Assembly: GCA_002189035.1 (NCBI GenBank) | Contig: NEEC01000012.1 | Location: forward strand, 372,001 to 436,000 | Length of the DNA: 64,000 nucleotides | Direction of reading: 5' to 3' | Source of the DNA: Utricularia gibba | Lineage: Eukaryota; Streptophyta; Magnoliopsida; Lamiales; Lentibulariaceae | Shown here: positions 36,301-48,470 of the stretch, one piece after another | Position numbering within the stretch: the stretch's first letter is position 1 | How the letters are laid out: each line of letters starts with the position of its first letter | Notes under the pieces: model-generated | What the model was told of the DNA's origin: nothing | The model's input: only the letters and a program-made list of their open reading frames with translations | The model's database searches: none | Position numbers and translations under genes: made by a program

Positions 36301-36627
36301 ATGCCGGGTGTTTGGGTGTTCAAAGATAACGGCGTCATGCTGCGCCACCGCCGCCCCCACAACCGGAAGACGCTGGTCCACCTGCCGACGAATCAGGCGG
36401 TGACGTCCTATTGCTTGCTCGAGAAATTCCTCCGCGGCCTCGGATGGGACCGCTACTACTGCGGTGGGTCTGATGACCTGATTCAGTTCCATAAACCGCC
36501 GTCCATCGACCTCATCTCGCTGCCAAAGCATTTCGCCCGGTTCAGCTCCGTTCATATGTACGACATCGTCGTCAAGAACCCTAACGTCTTCCACGTCCGC
36601 AGCAGCAAACACGGATCTGCCAAATAG
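36301..36627 (+). CDS. FPF1-like (flowering-promoting factor 1 family) protein
   Basis: Small soluble plant protein of the FPF1/FLP family, linked to flowering time, gibberellin response and root growth. 108 codons from ATG 36301 (MPGVWVFKDNGVM). Conserved blocks in order: KTLVHLPTNQAVTSYCLLEK, LRGLGWDRYY, LIQFHKPPSIDLISLPKHFA, SVHMYDIVVKNPNVFHVR. Length matches the family (about 110). An upstream in-frame ATG at 36226 reads through proline-rich leader and is unlikely. Single exon, as usual. Confidence 0.93.
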   Translation: MPGVWVFKDNGVMLRHRRPHNRKTLVHLPTNQAVTSYCLLEKFLRGLGWDRYYCGGSDDLIQFHKPPSIDLISLPKHFARFSSVHMYDIVVKNPNVFHVRSSKHGSAK

Positions 36628-38560
36628 GCCTCACCCGAGTCTCAAGGTTTGTGTTTCCAGTTTGAACTGAGTTGAAAGTGGGTCTCAAAAAATCCCACTA
36701 AAAAATGCTGTACCAAGATGTCAACTGGAATGGTGTGCTCTATGTTTCCCATTTGGAATCTAGGCTTGCTTTGCTGCAGATCTTGTCTGATTCCTTTATA
36801 GAATGTACGTACGGTCGGTAGATTTTGACGAACTGGGTTTCTAAGAGATAAACTACTGTAATTGTGGTTTGCTTAGAATAAACACAAGGCAGGCAACCGC
36901 CATTAATCTTCTGCAATTCGATGCAGAATCATCTGATTGAAGTCTGGACAATGGGATGATGATGATGACGATTGACCCCTTTTTCTGGATTGGGTGCTCC
37001 CCAGAGGAAGGGATTGGATTCACTTGCTTGTGGTATTATTTCAGGTTTACTGATGTTTCAGACCAAGCTTGAAACAAAAACAACGTTGATACAATGAAAC
37101 CTTTAATGCTTTCTTTTTTCAGAATGGAATGACCGACTTCAAATTGTTCCTTTCCTCACGTCAAAAAGCACTACATTTACACCCGTAAATATTCATAATT
37201 CATCTATTGTGACTTCTCTAATCAATTTGATAATGAGCATTCGAGTTGTTTAAAACGTTGACATTTATTCGATTTCAAATAATTCTTTAAAATAGAGTTA
37301 TTTTCTATTTTTCATCATGAGAATATAAAATTCTCATTTTAAAAAATAAAACATGCATATAAAATGGATTATTATGTTCATTTAATTTTTTTCAATAATG
37401 CTATATTTTCTTATTTCTTTCAATTCTTTTTCCAATTTTTCATTTTAGAATTTTGAGGAATTAAATATCAAATCTTTTGTGAAACTATCATTTGTATATT
37501 ATTGAAAATATTTTTCATTTTCACTAAATATATTTAGCATTATACAATTCTTTTAACACCAACTCTATTTTATTTGGATTATTTTGAAGAATAATTATCT
37601 ATCTTTTCTTGAATTTTAGAAATGAGCATCCTTTTAAAAAATGGCCATCTCAATTTTATATAATAAATGATTTTTTAAATTTAAAAATTTCATCAATTTC
37701 TAAAATAATATGACATAAATTATTTGAGATAAAAATACAAAATAAAAAATTTATTACTAATATATTTATCTAATTTTAAAAGTTAAATATTTTAAAAGCT
37801 AATAATTGATATGAATATTTTTTAAAAAAGAATTCATCATTTTATTTTGTTAGTGTGGACGTCACGGAGAGTCTGGAATCTTCTCCGGTGTTCCTGAACA
37901 GCCACCGAGTGTGGTGCCAACTGCCAGCCCGAAACTCATGGTGAATCGGAAGGTAACGGTCCGAAGAGAGAAGGGAATGGCCCGCCAGGATGAATCCGAG
38001 TCTAAGGGGCCGCGTCTGGAGGAAATGTGGATGGTGGGGACGATGGCGGGTTCCATTTTTGAAATTTTATCTTTAATATAATACTCCGGTGTTGCAGCAT
38101 TCCTGGCTTTTAATCTGTGGATGAGAGTGAAGCTTCTAGTTTTCTTTTGCATGTGTGAATAGGTAGGTTATAACTGCGTAGATGCGAGCAGAAGTTTGCA
38201 GACGGAGGATATCAAGAGAGAGGCTCAGTGAAGTGCCGGTACAGCATCATGAGATGAGGATGGTCACGAATCTGCTGCCGGTATTCCTTCACATGTGCAT
38301 ATAACAGGTGAGAATCATATGGGGAAGAATGAGCCCGAAGGTGCAAATGACCAAGGAAAACGAAGGCTGAAGTTAGTGATAAGTCGAAGTGTAGGATTTT
38401 CCATGTGCGTCTCCTGCAAAGCTATCGATAACAGACACTGAGATATGTCTCATAAAATGGATGTCCCGAAGATAAGGTAGCTACCCCAAACATTTTTATG
38501 AAGCTATCTTCAGCTAAAACTATTTGAATACTTCGATGGAGTTGTGATGCTTTTTATCAG
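36628..38560. other. AT-rich intergenic DNA
   Basis: 3' flank of the FPF1-like gene, then strongly AT-rich DNA (about 37150-37850). The 37862-38152 minus ORF (96 codons) and its GC-richer surroundings have no motif I recognise. Confidence 0.4.
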
Positions 38561-38569
38561 GAATTTCTG

Positions 38570-39250
38570 TGGGTGTTACTAGTTTCCGAAAGTATGATCC
38601 TAAATTTTCTTTTAAGGGCGGGAACCTTATCGGAGGAGCCGGGGAGACTATTACAGGACTACTCAGGTGCCAAAATCCAGATTCTGAAGGATGTAGATGC
38701 ACATCTGCAGTCTCCAACCAGGCCTGTTGAACTGGTGGGTTGGGTGAGTATCAAGGATTTGGCTTCTGAGGCAGGGATTTCTTTAATCCTTCTTGTTTCT
38801 TAATGCATTTTCGGTGATGTCCCATCATCTGGATTGATGCCTGAATCATGAGCATTAGGCTGATGCTAGTTCTCCTTCTTAGGTTGCTTGGGGATTCAGC
38901 GCGTGCAGGCACCCATTGGTGGTGAGCATATCGAAATGCCTGCTCCAATAGATGAGGCTGGCTCTAACAAGCTATCTATCCCTATGAAAAGATAGCAACA
39001 CCATCACTTTATTCTCTTTCAAGGCTCCTACTTGAAGCTCAAATGTTTGCAAAGGGTGGAGAAACAATTAGATATCTGCAAAGTAGATCAGGCAGAAGAA
39101 TCCAGGTAATTTTTGATTTAAAAGCCAATAGCCACAGTAGGTATACTGTTGCTAAGACAAAGCCCCTCTTTCGGAGACCATTCCAATGTGAAGTCAGTTC
39201 AGGTGACTGGTACATGGAAGCAATTTACAGAAGATGTGATGGCATCAGGT
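38570..39250 (+). pseudogene. KH-domain (FUBP-like) gene remnant
   Basis: Pieces of tandem KH domains of the far-upstream-element-binding protein type, separated by intron-like DNA. 38617-38660 reads GGNLIGGAGETIT in one frame, then SGAKIQILKDVDAH and SPTRPVELVG in another. 38890-38950 has a GGEHIEMPAP patch. 39046-39105 has KGGETIRYLQSRSGRRIQV followed by a donor-like gtaatt. 39190-39240 has VQVTGTWKQ in a shifted frame. GGETIR and SG-R/K-IQ are the KH core. The changing frames and missing KH parts indicate a decayed copy; it keeps introns, so it is not a retrocopy. Confidence 0.55.
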
Positions 39251-41133
39251 TGGCGTGGTTCTTCCCTTTGCTTCGTAATTGACCTCTGTGTTGCTTGATT
39301 TTAGGGTTTGGATTCCATGTGAACAGTAAACCTGTGAAGTTATATGTGATTCATCTTCTCTGTTTGTACGTTCTCATCAATGAAAATTTTTGCTTGTAGC
39401 CCATTTACTTAGCTCTTAAAAGGATTGCTTATGACGATAGTATACAAATTGCCCGCCCCAGTTGCATTACTAATCGGCTAACAGGTGTAGTTTCCAGATG
39501 CCTGATATGATCATCTGTGCATATACAATTTTTTGTCTCAACAGTAACTAAGTTACTTTTTAATTGGTAATGCTAACTTCTACCTACTGCATTTTAGGCT
39601 CTAAACAAGTTGGGAATCGGAAGGTCACATTTGTTTTTTTTTCCCACTTTATGTCTTCCTATGTATGAGCCCTGTAAGTTCATGAGGTCTGAGCATGGAG
39701 TTTTGATGATACTGTGGGATAACTGGCCTCATAGACATCACATTAGGTCTCTTAATTCAAGAGGATGATTACAATATACTTCGGCTTGCCATTTTTATCT
39801 GTGTAAAAGGTGCAGATATCGGTTTGGTTGGTTGGCTGTAAAAATGCCACCAGTTGGGGTAACCCTTTTGGTGTCTCAATATCTGACGGCATTCCTTCTG
39901 TGTTACCAGAGAAGAGGGAGGGAGGGAGGTATGAAGCATTCCATCAGCATTTCAGGATGTTAATGATAGTTGGTAGGAAACATTGCATTTTTGATCATGT
40001 CATTGAGATGTGTTAGAAACAGTTTGATATACTCAGATCGCATGAATGAGTAACAGGTTTGTGGTAATTTAAAGGGGTGTTTTTACTACCCAAATCCTCT
40101 CTGAAATGGGCACAAAAGGTTTGTGCTTCCAGAGAGCTATGGTTGCAATTTAAAAACATGCTTTTTATGCTATTCTTTTCTTCATTTCAACTTATCTGAA
40201 AAAGGAGGCTGAGTTAACTTTGTTTTACTAAATTCTAATAAACCTTAATTTCATCCTCATATTTTACAACAACATTGAATTCTTGTTCGTCTCTCTTGGT
40301 TTTAGGTTAGATTAGCTTTCTTTTGGATTTTTAATCTTCCACCAAAATTTGGAACTTATGTTGGTTGAGATAGTAATTTTCCTTTTTATTTCAATTCCCT
40401 TATCTCTATAATTTTAGTAACTTATTGATTTTCTATTTCATTTTTCATTAATTGTACCATGAGATTTTTTATTATTTCATTTGAAAAACTTATTTCCTCG
40501 AGTATGGTTTTGACTTGAAGATTTAAATTGCTGTTCAAAACTCTACTTAGTTAATAGGAATGTTATAATCAATAAATAAATCATGTTCAAATTGTGTTTA
40601 ATTTAATTAATATTGTTTATTTTCGTTTAGATAGTATAAATAAACGATTGCAAATAAAATTGATATTTCATTAATTTTATGAACAAATAGGTTAGGCTGC
40701 ATTCGATTATCACATTAAAATTTGAGTGTTACTACAATCAATTTATCAAAAAGAAAAAACAAAAAAACGACACGGTGAAGTGTTATTTGCGTCGTTCACA
40801 TCTCTATAAAAAGCGTTTCAGCACCTCTATTCACTTGTTGCTAAGTGCTGCTTTTAAAGTTGCTAGAGAATCTCATATTTCGTTGGGTAATTGGCCTCAC
40901 ATCGTTTGGAGCTTCATCTCTGAGAAGCGAAATCGATTCTGCTGCTGTTGCTGGCGGTAGCCTGCTTCGGTCGGAGTCTACACGCTTCGGATGATGTGGT
41001 ATGAGAATGCTGTTTTTTGTATGCTTTTCTTTATTTTGATGTCATCGTTTATTAATTTTATAGGTGTTTCGGTTTTGATGTTGTGTGGAACTGGAGCACT
41101 GTACTCTGATTGAAGAGCGTGACAGCTCCGGCG
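39251..41133. other. Intergenic; promoter and leader of the next gene
   Basis: No recognised gene from 39250 to about 40750; AT-rich towards the right. tataaaa at 40805-40811 is a plausible TATA box. A short leader intron may run 40999-41063 (donor gtatgag, acceptor ttatag). Both are inferred from signals only. Confidence 0.4.
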
Positions 41134-42367
41134 ATGAAGAGGCTTTTGGAATTTGGGCGAAAAGCTATGTTCTATGTGAGAGTTCTTTCAGGTTACGAGC
41201 AGCGGAGAATCCAATCTTATAGATTGCAGCTCCACCAACGCCTCCTCAAGGTTTTCGTTCATCTTTGCTTGTCTGCCTTCTCTATTGTTGTTTGAATTGC
41301 AAAATTTCGCGGAACCACAGATGAATTTTGATTGAGAAAAAAATATTAACCTACAACAGAGAGAAATGGGGCTATCTTTTAAATGTTTCTGGAAAGCTAT
41401 TGAAATGCCCACTGAGAGCTAATACGAAACTGCCGTTTGCATCTCATAATCCATGACATGGAACAAGGATTTACTCTTTTCTGATTGTTATGAAGGCACA
41501 AGAAAGGAAAGAGGCACTCAAAAGGATTCCTGAGCAAGTTATTTTGTCTGAGGTGCGACGAATGGTAGAGGAGATGCAAGCATTGAACAAGAAGCTAGAA
41601 GAAACAGTAAGTTTGTGCTTCATTTATCTACTAATAGGAGCTTTGTTGCCCTGGTTGTGCTTCTGTTGAGTGCGCTCCCATAAATACTTCCAGTCAACAC
41701 GGATAGTGTTTCTAGATTTCATTTAGCGTCGTTGGGAGAGTTTGAGGATATGATCCTCACCCTTGTTTTAATAAAGTAAAACAGAAGCTGATAAAAAATA
41801 AATAAAGTAGAAGCATAAGGTAGCAAGTACGTTGAGTAAACCAGACAGAGTTTCAAGAAGCCGGTTGCCCACTGTAGGGCCTAAAATATAGTCTTAGTTG
41901 TTTGAATGTAGTGCAGAAAGTTGTAGAGGCCCTCCTTTCAAAAGACGAAAGTGCATAATACTCAGATTTTTCTGCATATGTTAGGACCTTGTAAGCAGTT
42001 GAGCTTGGTAAGGCTTGCTACATGTTTTTCTTGTTTGATTTGTGCACCTGTGGTTGCTTACTCGCTTATGCTCCTTTTCATGTTCCGATTATTTGTTTTC
42101 AGGCCTGTTCTATTGTGATATTAAACGTGAACTGAAATTGCGCAGGAAGCAGCCATCGAGGAGTACTTCAGCCCCATTGACAAGGAAGCAGAGATCATCA
42201 TGAAGATGCAGCTGGAAGGAGAGGAAGCGAGAATGAGAGAGATGATGGCAGCCATGCAAAGGAAAGCCCTACTCGACCAAACTGAGGCCGAACGCCTTGC
42301 AAACTCTCACAACAATGCGCCTGAGAAACAGACTCAAGAGCCAAACGGCATCACCCAACAGGCGTAG
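41134..42367 (+). CDS. Small conserved plant coiled-coil protein, function unknown
   Basis: Three exons with clean GT-AG borders: 41134-41250, 41496-41606 and 42146-42367, giving 149 residues. The N-terminal part (MKRLLEFGRKAMFYVRVLSG, then YEQRRIQSYRLQLHQRL) is basic. It is followed by a long predicted helix, KEALKRIPEQVILSEVRRMV, EEMQALNKKLEET, EAAIEEYFSPIDKEAEIIMK, with heptad-like Leu/Ile spacing and high charge, and a polar tail ending in NGITQQA. No signal peptide, membrane helix or catalytic motif. I recall similar uncharacterised proteins in other plants but no assigned function. Splice phases are all 0, which supports the model. Confidence 0.75.
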
Positions 42368-42650
42368 TTTATACCAATTGACAACATTTTGAAGCTTTTT
42401 CGCATTAAGGTTTCAAAGCACCACAACACCAATAACCATGTGGTAAGCAATACATCATTCAAGATGCTCTGGACTGTTTTTTGTTCTTTTGGTTCGGGTT
42501 TCCAACACCCCTTGTGGGAACATCAGAAAAATATATCAAAACAATTCTTAGGTTGTTAGAGACGGATCCACTAAGCTTCAGGGACTGAGATTTCATCTCT
42601 ATAAGGTGGAACATATCAGCTGCAGGCAGCGAGAAAACCTTTGTGGAGGT

Positions 42651-42821
42651 GATGTGGACCTCATCCCATGGATCGAGCCCACCACTTACAAGAAGAAGAA
42701 TAAGCCCAAACCCAAATGCAATCCAAATACAGAATCTTAAATCGCATACCCTATCGTTGGGGAGAGGCTGGAATTGAAGGAATACTCAGAGCTTGAAGGC
42801 TATCGGAGTGCTGCCTGGAGG
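42651..42821 (+). repeat. 171-bp direct repeat, copy 1
   Basis: Starts gatgtggacctcatccc and ends ctgcctggagg; about 90% identical, at the same length, to 43927-44097. It encodes the polyprotein tail seen in copy 2 (DVDLIPWIEPTTYKKKNKPK). Confidence 0.9.
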
Positions 42822-42879
42822 TAGAGACCCTACAGCCTGTAGGACTTCTTCAACCTCTACCTGTCCCGTCGGTGATTTA

Positions 42880-43920
42880 GTCTAGTTTGTCCTTAGACTT
42901 CATTGTTGCACTACTTGAATCTCAAGACTTCTCTGTGATAATGGTAGTAATTGACAGGCTATCGATGTATGCTCATTTCATTCCTTTGAAATGAGCTTCT
43001 ACGGCAAAGAAAGTTGCTAAGGTTTTCTTTGATAATATTTTCAAGTTACATGGATTATCCCAAGATGTCATTAGTGATTGCGATCCGGTCTTCACTAGTC
43101 AATTCTGACAAGAACTCTTTAGGCTCAACGGTACCCAACTTTTCTTTAGCTCAGCTTATCACCCGCAAACGGATGGCCAAACAGAAGTCATAAATCATGT
43201 TTTGGAATCATATCTGTGAGCCTTCTCTAGTTGTCATCCACGTGATTGGTCCTCTTGGTTATCTTGGGCGGAATATGCCTATAACGCCAGTTATCATACT
43301 ACTATCCGGATGACAGCATTTGAAGGTGTTTATGACAGAACCCCTCCAACCCTCCGACAATATCACCCACAAGAATCAACTACTGTTGATTTAGACCTAC
43401 TACTGTGCAAGAGGACTGCTATGTTAGCCATTTTAAGGGGACACATCAAAGCAGCTCAAGAGCGTATGAAGTCTTACTACTATCGCCATCACTGTGAAGT
43501 CACCTTTAGACCAAGGGACTAGGTTTGGCTTAGGCTTCGACACTTGCACCAGGTTTTTGTTAGACAACAAGCCCCCTCAAAATTAGGACCTCGGTATTAT
43601 GGCCTGTTCCAGGTGGGTGTATAGGCACTGCTGCCTACGGTCTCAAGTTGCCGGCGTCCAGCCGCATCCATCCTGTTTTCCATGTATCTTTGCTCAAGAA
43701 ATTCTCAGGTCCTCCTCCTAACGACTCTACTGTGATGGATCCATCTGATGTGTACTGTCCCAAAGTTGTCCTCAATGCATGTCGTCAAGGATTTCAAGTC
43801 ACACTATTGGTGCAGTGGAGAGGGTACCTCATCCAGGAAGCAACTTGGGAACGTTTCTCGGTATTTCTCAACTGATTCCCCTCTTTTGTAGAAGCTGCCG
43901 CTCTACACTTGAAGCGCCAA
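42880..43920 (+). mobile_element. Ty3/gypsy chromovirus integrase-chromodomain remnant
   Basis: Plus-strand remains of a gypsy polyprotein. Integrase core: MVVIDRLSMYAHFIP at about 42940, KLHGLSQDVISDCDPVFTSQ near 43045, then the strongly diagnostic [15 protein letters not shown] (about 43150-43195). WAEYAYNASYHTT and the PPTLRQY tail follow. 43735-43870 holds a C-terminal chromodomain (LVQWRGYLIQEATWE). Several stops break it. Reverse transcriptase and gag are absent. The flanking 171-bp direct repeats contain the polyprotein tail itself, so they are not ordinary LTRs. Confidence 0.85.
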
Positions 43921-43926
43921 AGAGTT

Positions 43927-44097
43927 GATGTGGACCTCACCCCATGGACCGAGCCCACCACTTACAAGAAGAAGAACAAGCCCAAACCCAAATGCAACCC
44001 AAATGCAGAATCTTAAATCGCAAACCCTATTTGTGGGGAGAGGCTGGAATTGAACGAGTACTCAAAGCCTGGAGGCTAGCGAAGTCCCGCCTGGAGG
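43927..44097 (+). repeat. 171-bp direct repeat, copy 2
   Basis: Matches 42651-42821 without length change. In frame context it lies directly downstream of the chromodomain (tail DVDLTPWTEPTTYKKKNKPK), so this is the copy in its native place. Confidence 0.9.
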
Positions 44098-46498
44098 CTG
44101 CTCTCTTCCCTATTTTCTCTCTTTTGTTGCTACTCATTTGATGAGCCTCTTGTGTTGAACTTTTTTCTACTGCTACGTTCATTGTTTTGTGCAAACTGGG
44201 TCCTTTAACCCGTTCTCGATTTAAAGCCTTATCAGGAGGTGACAAAACTCAGCTACTGCTATGTTGTTTTTGTTTCATGATAGATAGTAGACATTCTTTG
44301 GCTCTCTGGACCCCTGATTAGAGACAGAAACTCCCTTTGGTTGCATTCCTGATAAACAGAAATTTTAGTAAAAGCAAAATTTCGTATCAAATACATTTAT
44401 AAGCCCTAATCTACACAAAATACAAATTGAGAAAACTTGTATAGTGAATGTCATGTATTTCAGCAGATGCAGAATTCAAAATAACGGTAAATGTTAGTCT
44501 AAGCTCGGACCAATAGTGGTAAACAAGTTCGGTAAACAAGATTAGTAAATAATATATGGTCTCAACGCTAAAGGTAGCAAGTACTGGTTTTAACTCAGAA
44601 TAATATAAAGATACCTTAAAGATCTGTAGGTGGTGTGGTGCTAAATGTCTAACTTAAATTATCATGTTCCTATATTCACAACTTCAAATAACTTAAGTCT
44701 ACCCAGGTCATTTGTCATATTTTCGACTAAGCTAGTCCCCCATATCATCACCAACATTGCAATTAGGTCTACCCGCATGCAAAGCATATAGAACTTGGTC
44801 TATCCGGTTCTACTGGTTCTACCTCGGACTAACACCTACTGCTCCCATCTTGATTTTTTGATCTTCCTCTAAATCAAACATTTAAGTTGTGAAGCTACTT
44901 GTTCCCCTCCTTAAATCTACCCATGGCTTGATAGAAACAAGAACTAAGAAACAATGATGAATTTTATTAAGACTTCTAGACCCACACCACTACGCTTCAC
45001 CTCAAGGCACCTCTAGGATTTCAGTTACTCATATTTGAAAGGTAAAAAGTAATGACATTAACATGAAATAATGAAAATGTTAAAAACATCGTGCAGGAGT
45101 TGGGTGCAAAAACTAAAGATATCAACAAACTAAAAAGAAGCAGTAGAGTTCTGGTTTCTGTCTACTACTGTTCACAGTCTGGAACAGTAGCATTGAATTG
45201 AGTCTTGATCCTCTTCCTTCAAGCTGAAGGTTCTTCTCTAGAAAAATCGCATTTCTTTCTCCTTCTCCTTCAGTATTCTTCGTGTTTGAGTTGGGGGAGA
45301 AGCCCCCTCGTGTGTGTTCTGAAAATTCTGGTTGAACCCCTCTACTTTGCGACTCTCTCTCCTCCTCATCCTTCTCTCACCTCTCACTGCCCAAGGCAAG
45401 TACATTTTCTGAAAAATCTGTTGCTCTTGACCCTAACTTGTAGACTGCCACCATGACAGTGTATTCATTGTTGGTGTATGTGTTCTAGAGACAATTAACT
45501 CATTGGAAAATCTTATCTTTTGATATTTACCTTGAATTGTGATCAAGTTTACATAATTGATAAAATCCTCTACTTGATCTATGTGCTATAGAAATTATAA
45601 TGAGATCATAATGTGAGATTCTTCAAGTATTTATGTTTAAGTTAAAAATTCCTTGGCTAGAGTATTTGTGAAATAAGGATATCACAAATACGGATAAGCT
45701 GGCACACATTGAGTTCCCTAAACTGTTAAGGCAATGGTTCTCACAATTGATGTAATGAGATTATTAGAACTTATGTGTGGGTGTCGATTAGAAAATCGAT
45801 TCACTAGATGACTCAGATTCGAGATGCTACTATGGGAAGCTAACCAAGTATCAATAGCAAGATCTCGAATATGACAGCCGTGCAAGTAGGCTTAGACTTG
45901 AGGTCAACAAAGTTATCTTGATCTTAAGCTCACCTTTATGCTCATTACTAATGGGAGCCTAACCATGGCTTACCTAGTATGGATGAGTAGGGATGTGACT
46001 CCATAAGGTTGGAGATAGTTGATTGATCAATAAATGATTTATCACTCATGTTAGCGATGAGATCATATCTCAAGTAATTGCATCAAAGCCTAATAGTAAG
46101 TCCTGGGACCAAGGTAATGACACTCGAATTGTTTGAGTAGGTCATTGAGTGTTAGTGCTTGAATGCAATTATAGGTTCGATACATTAGAAAGACACACAC
46201 CCATGTTCTGGTATCGAATGAGATATAAGTATGACGAAAGATGTTCATTGCATGGTGGCTGGTTATGAAAAGGCTCAATCAATTCCCTGATTATTCTTTA
46301 ATCTTGGGGATCATGATATGTTGCTAGACATCACTCATGATCGATAATGATTGATTTGATTAATTAAGAGTTAATTAATAAATCCATTATTACAGCCTTG
46401 ATTGAAGAAGCCTATAAGGTCATACACAATAGTGGAGTCACTCATCGATATAAAATAGAATGATACAATTAAATGAGATTTAATTGGTAAAGTGGCTA
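44098..46498. other. Unclassified repeat-like intergenic DNA
   Basis: No gene recognised. The DNA at 45100-46490 has the even composition and broken ORFs of old retrotransposon non-coding sequence, but I cannot define ends or family. The ORF at 45205-45456 has no conserved content. Confidence 0.3.
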
Positions 46499-48470
46499 TG
46501 TTGCATGTCGTTTCCTCAATAAATTTTAATTTAAAAAAACGTAAAACACAATAAAGCGTAGTATGATTATCAATCTTAGGGAATTAAGTTTTGTAAAAAG
46601 TGTTTTGCACTAAACTTTTACAAATTGTCACGTGTTTGTAAAAGATAGTTTTTGAAATACAGAAATAAAAGATACAACGCAAGTAATTGACTTTGACTAA
46701 AGGGAAGTAGTTATTGACAATGAGATTCAATTTCCTCCCTTTGTCTATCCTCGTATTGGCTTTCACTGATTTCTTCTGAATAAGTGGTTATAGGAGCAAA
46801 AAATAGTCTACTCTCCCTTACACTTTAATTGACAAGGAGGTATGAGAATAGTTTCATGTGATTTTCCCTTGGATGACCAATGGTGAGTACAAGGTCACTA
46901 TCCGTCCATTGTCATGATACTTTGATCACAAACAATTCACTATTTCTCTCGAACTAGGAACACTTAGTTTTGGACTTTTGTCATTTTCCTTTCTAGACTT
47001 AAGACTTTTAAGTTCTTCCTCTCTTCCAAGGAGGAAGAATACTTAGCTTCCATTTTCGTTTCTATTTTCATGGCCCTTTGTGACTAAAACCTTTTAGTTT
47101 CTGAAAGAAAATGAAGTTCCATCCAAGTCCTTAGCAATAAACTCGATTTTTCGCTGAATTCATTTCGGATTTCGCATACTTCAGCGTATCTTGTTGCAGT
47201 CTTTTTGTAATGACTCCTAGTCAAGGTTCATGAGTAGCAGGCCACTCTTCGCAGATTTTGGTGTAGATCAAGGTGAAAAGCACCAATTCCAACCCTATCG
47301 GTTCGAGGGAAGTAGCAGATTGTTTTCAGCCTACGTACCGTGATAGTGGATAGATTGTGACCTTGAACCTTCCATTGGTCATTGGCAACAGTTGGGCACA
47401 TGCGCACAATTCGGTTTTGAAAGCAATTAAAGGCAATCCTCTTGTCTTCTTAATCGTCCAAGGGGAAATCACATGATGCTATTCCCGTGCCTCCTTGTCA
47501 ATCAGAGTGTAAGGAAGAGTAGCTTATTCCTTGCTCCTATAATCAGCTATTCGGAAGAAATAAGTGAAAATTAAGGTAAGGATGGACGAAGGAAGGAGAC
47601 GAAATCTCATTCCCAGGAACTGTGTCCTATAGTCAAGTCTCATTACTTATGTTGTATCTTTCATTTATGTATTTCACAAACCCCTTTTACAAAACCGTGA
47701 CATTTCGTAGAAGTTTCTTACAAAACACTTTACACGAAAAACAACTCTCTGAGATCGATACTCGTACTACGCTCTTTTATGTTTTACGTTTTATATATTT
47801 AAAATTTTTTGAGAAAACAATATGTAATAGACACGTTACATAAAGACTGCAACATGATGTGTGAAAATATACGAAATCCAGAAGAAATTCTGTAAAGAAC
47901 CGAGATTTGTACTCAAGACATAGAAGGAAACTTTATCTATTTCTAAAAACTAAAAAGGTTTAGCCACAAATAGCTTTGAAAAAAAAATGAAAGCAGAAAG
48001 GTAAAGTGCAAAAACGGGTCCAATCCAAATTGTTCCAAGTTTCTTTGAATTCAATCCCACGTGTATTAACTTCCTCTGCTCTTCTTCCATCATTCTTTTG
48101 TCTTGTGTACACAGCTAGCTTTTCCATACGTGCAAGTAAGCACTCAATCATTGTTGCAAATTTTGATATGTCGTAAGTTAGAGGATCCTGAACAATGTCA
48201 GTATTCCACCCACAATTGATCTACTTCACATACAAGTCACGAAACATTAGTATTTGATCTCTTGCCAATTTCCTGCAACACTTCAAGATTGCTTTCTAAC
48301 ACATTTTGATCAAAGTGCATGAAAAAGATAACAAAATATGTATAGAATACAAAAATAAGATTTTTTTAGTAAAATAAAATATTTATCAATATAATTTCTA
48401 ATTTGGGTAACTTAATACCTAATTAACACGTAATAACGTATAATAAATGCTTAGAAAATGACTTTTAATA
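46499..48470 (-). mobile_element. LTR copy 2 of the ~1.3 kb family, with an inverted internal copy
   Basis: Starts TGTTGCATGTCG, ends ACTTTTAATA and is flanked by the perfect 5-bp duplication GGCTA (46494-46498 and 48471-48475). Outer parts (46499 to about 46965 and about 47830-48470) align collinearly with 55485-55990 and 56075-56774. The middle (about 46966-47829) aligns with the same family in reverse complement, spanning family positions from about 845 back to 1. About 85 bases of the outer copy are missing at the junction. So a solo LTR has gained a 5'-truncated inverted copy of itself, forming a foldback. Confidence 0.8.

Noticed and set aside
37862-38152. Minus-strand 96-codon ORF as a gene
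   Set aside because: No motif, no supporting splice or promoter signals, and no conserved neighbour context.
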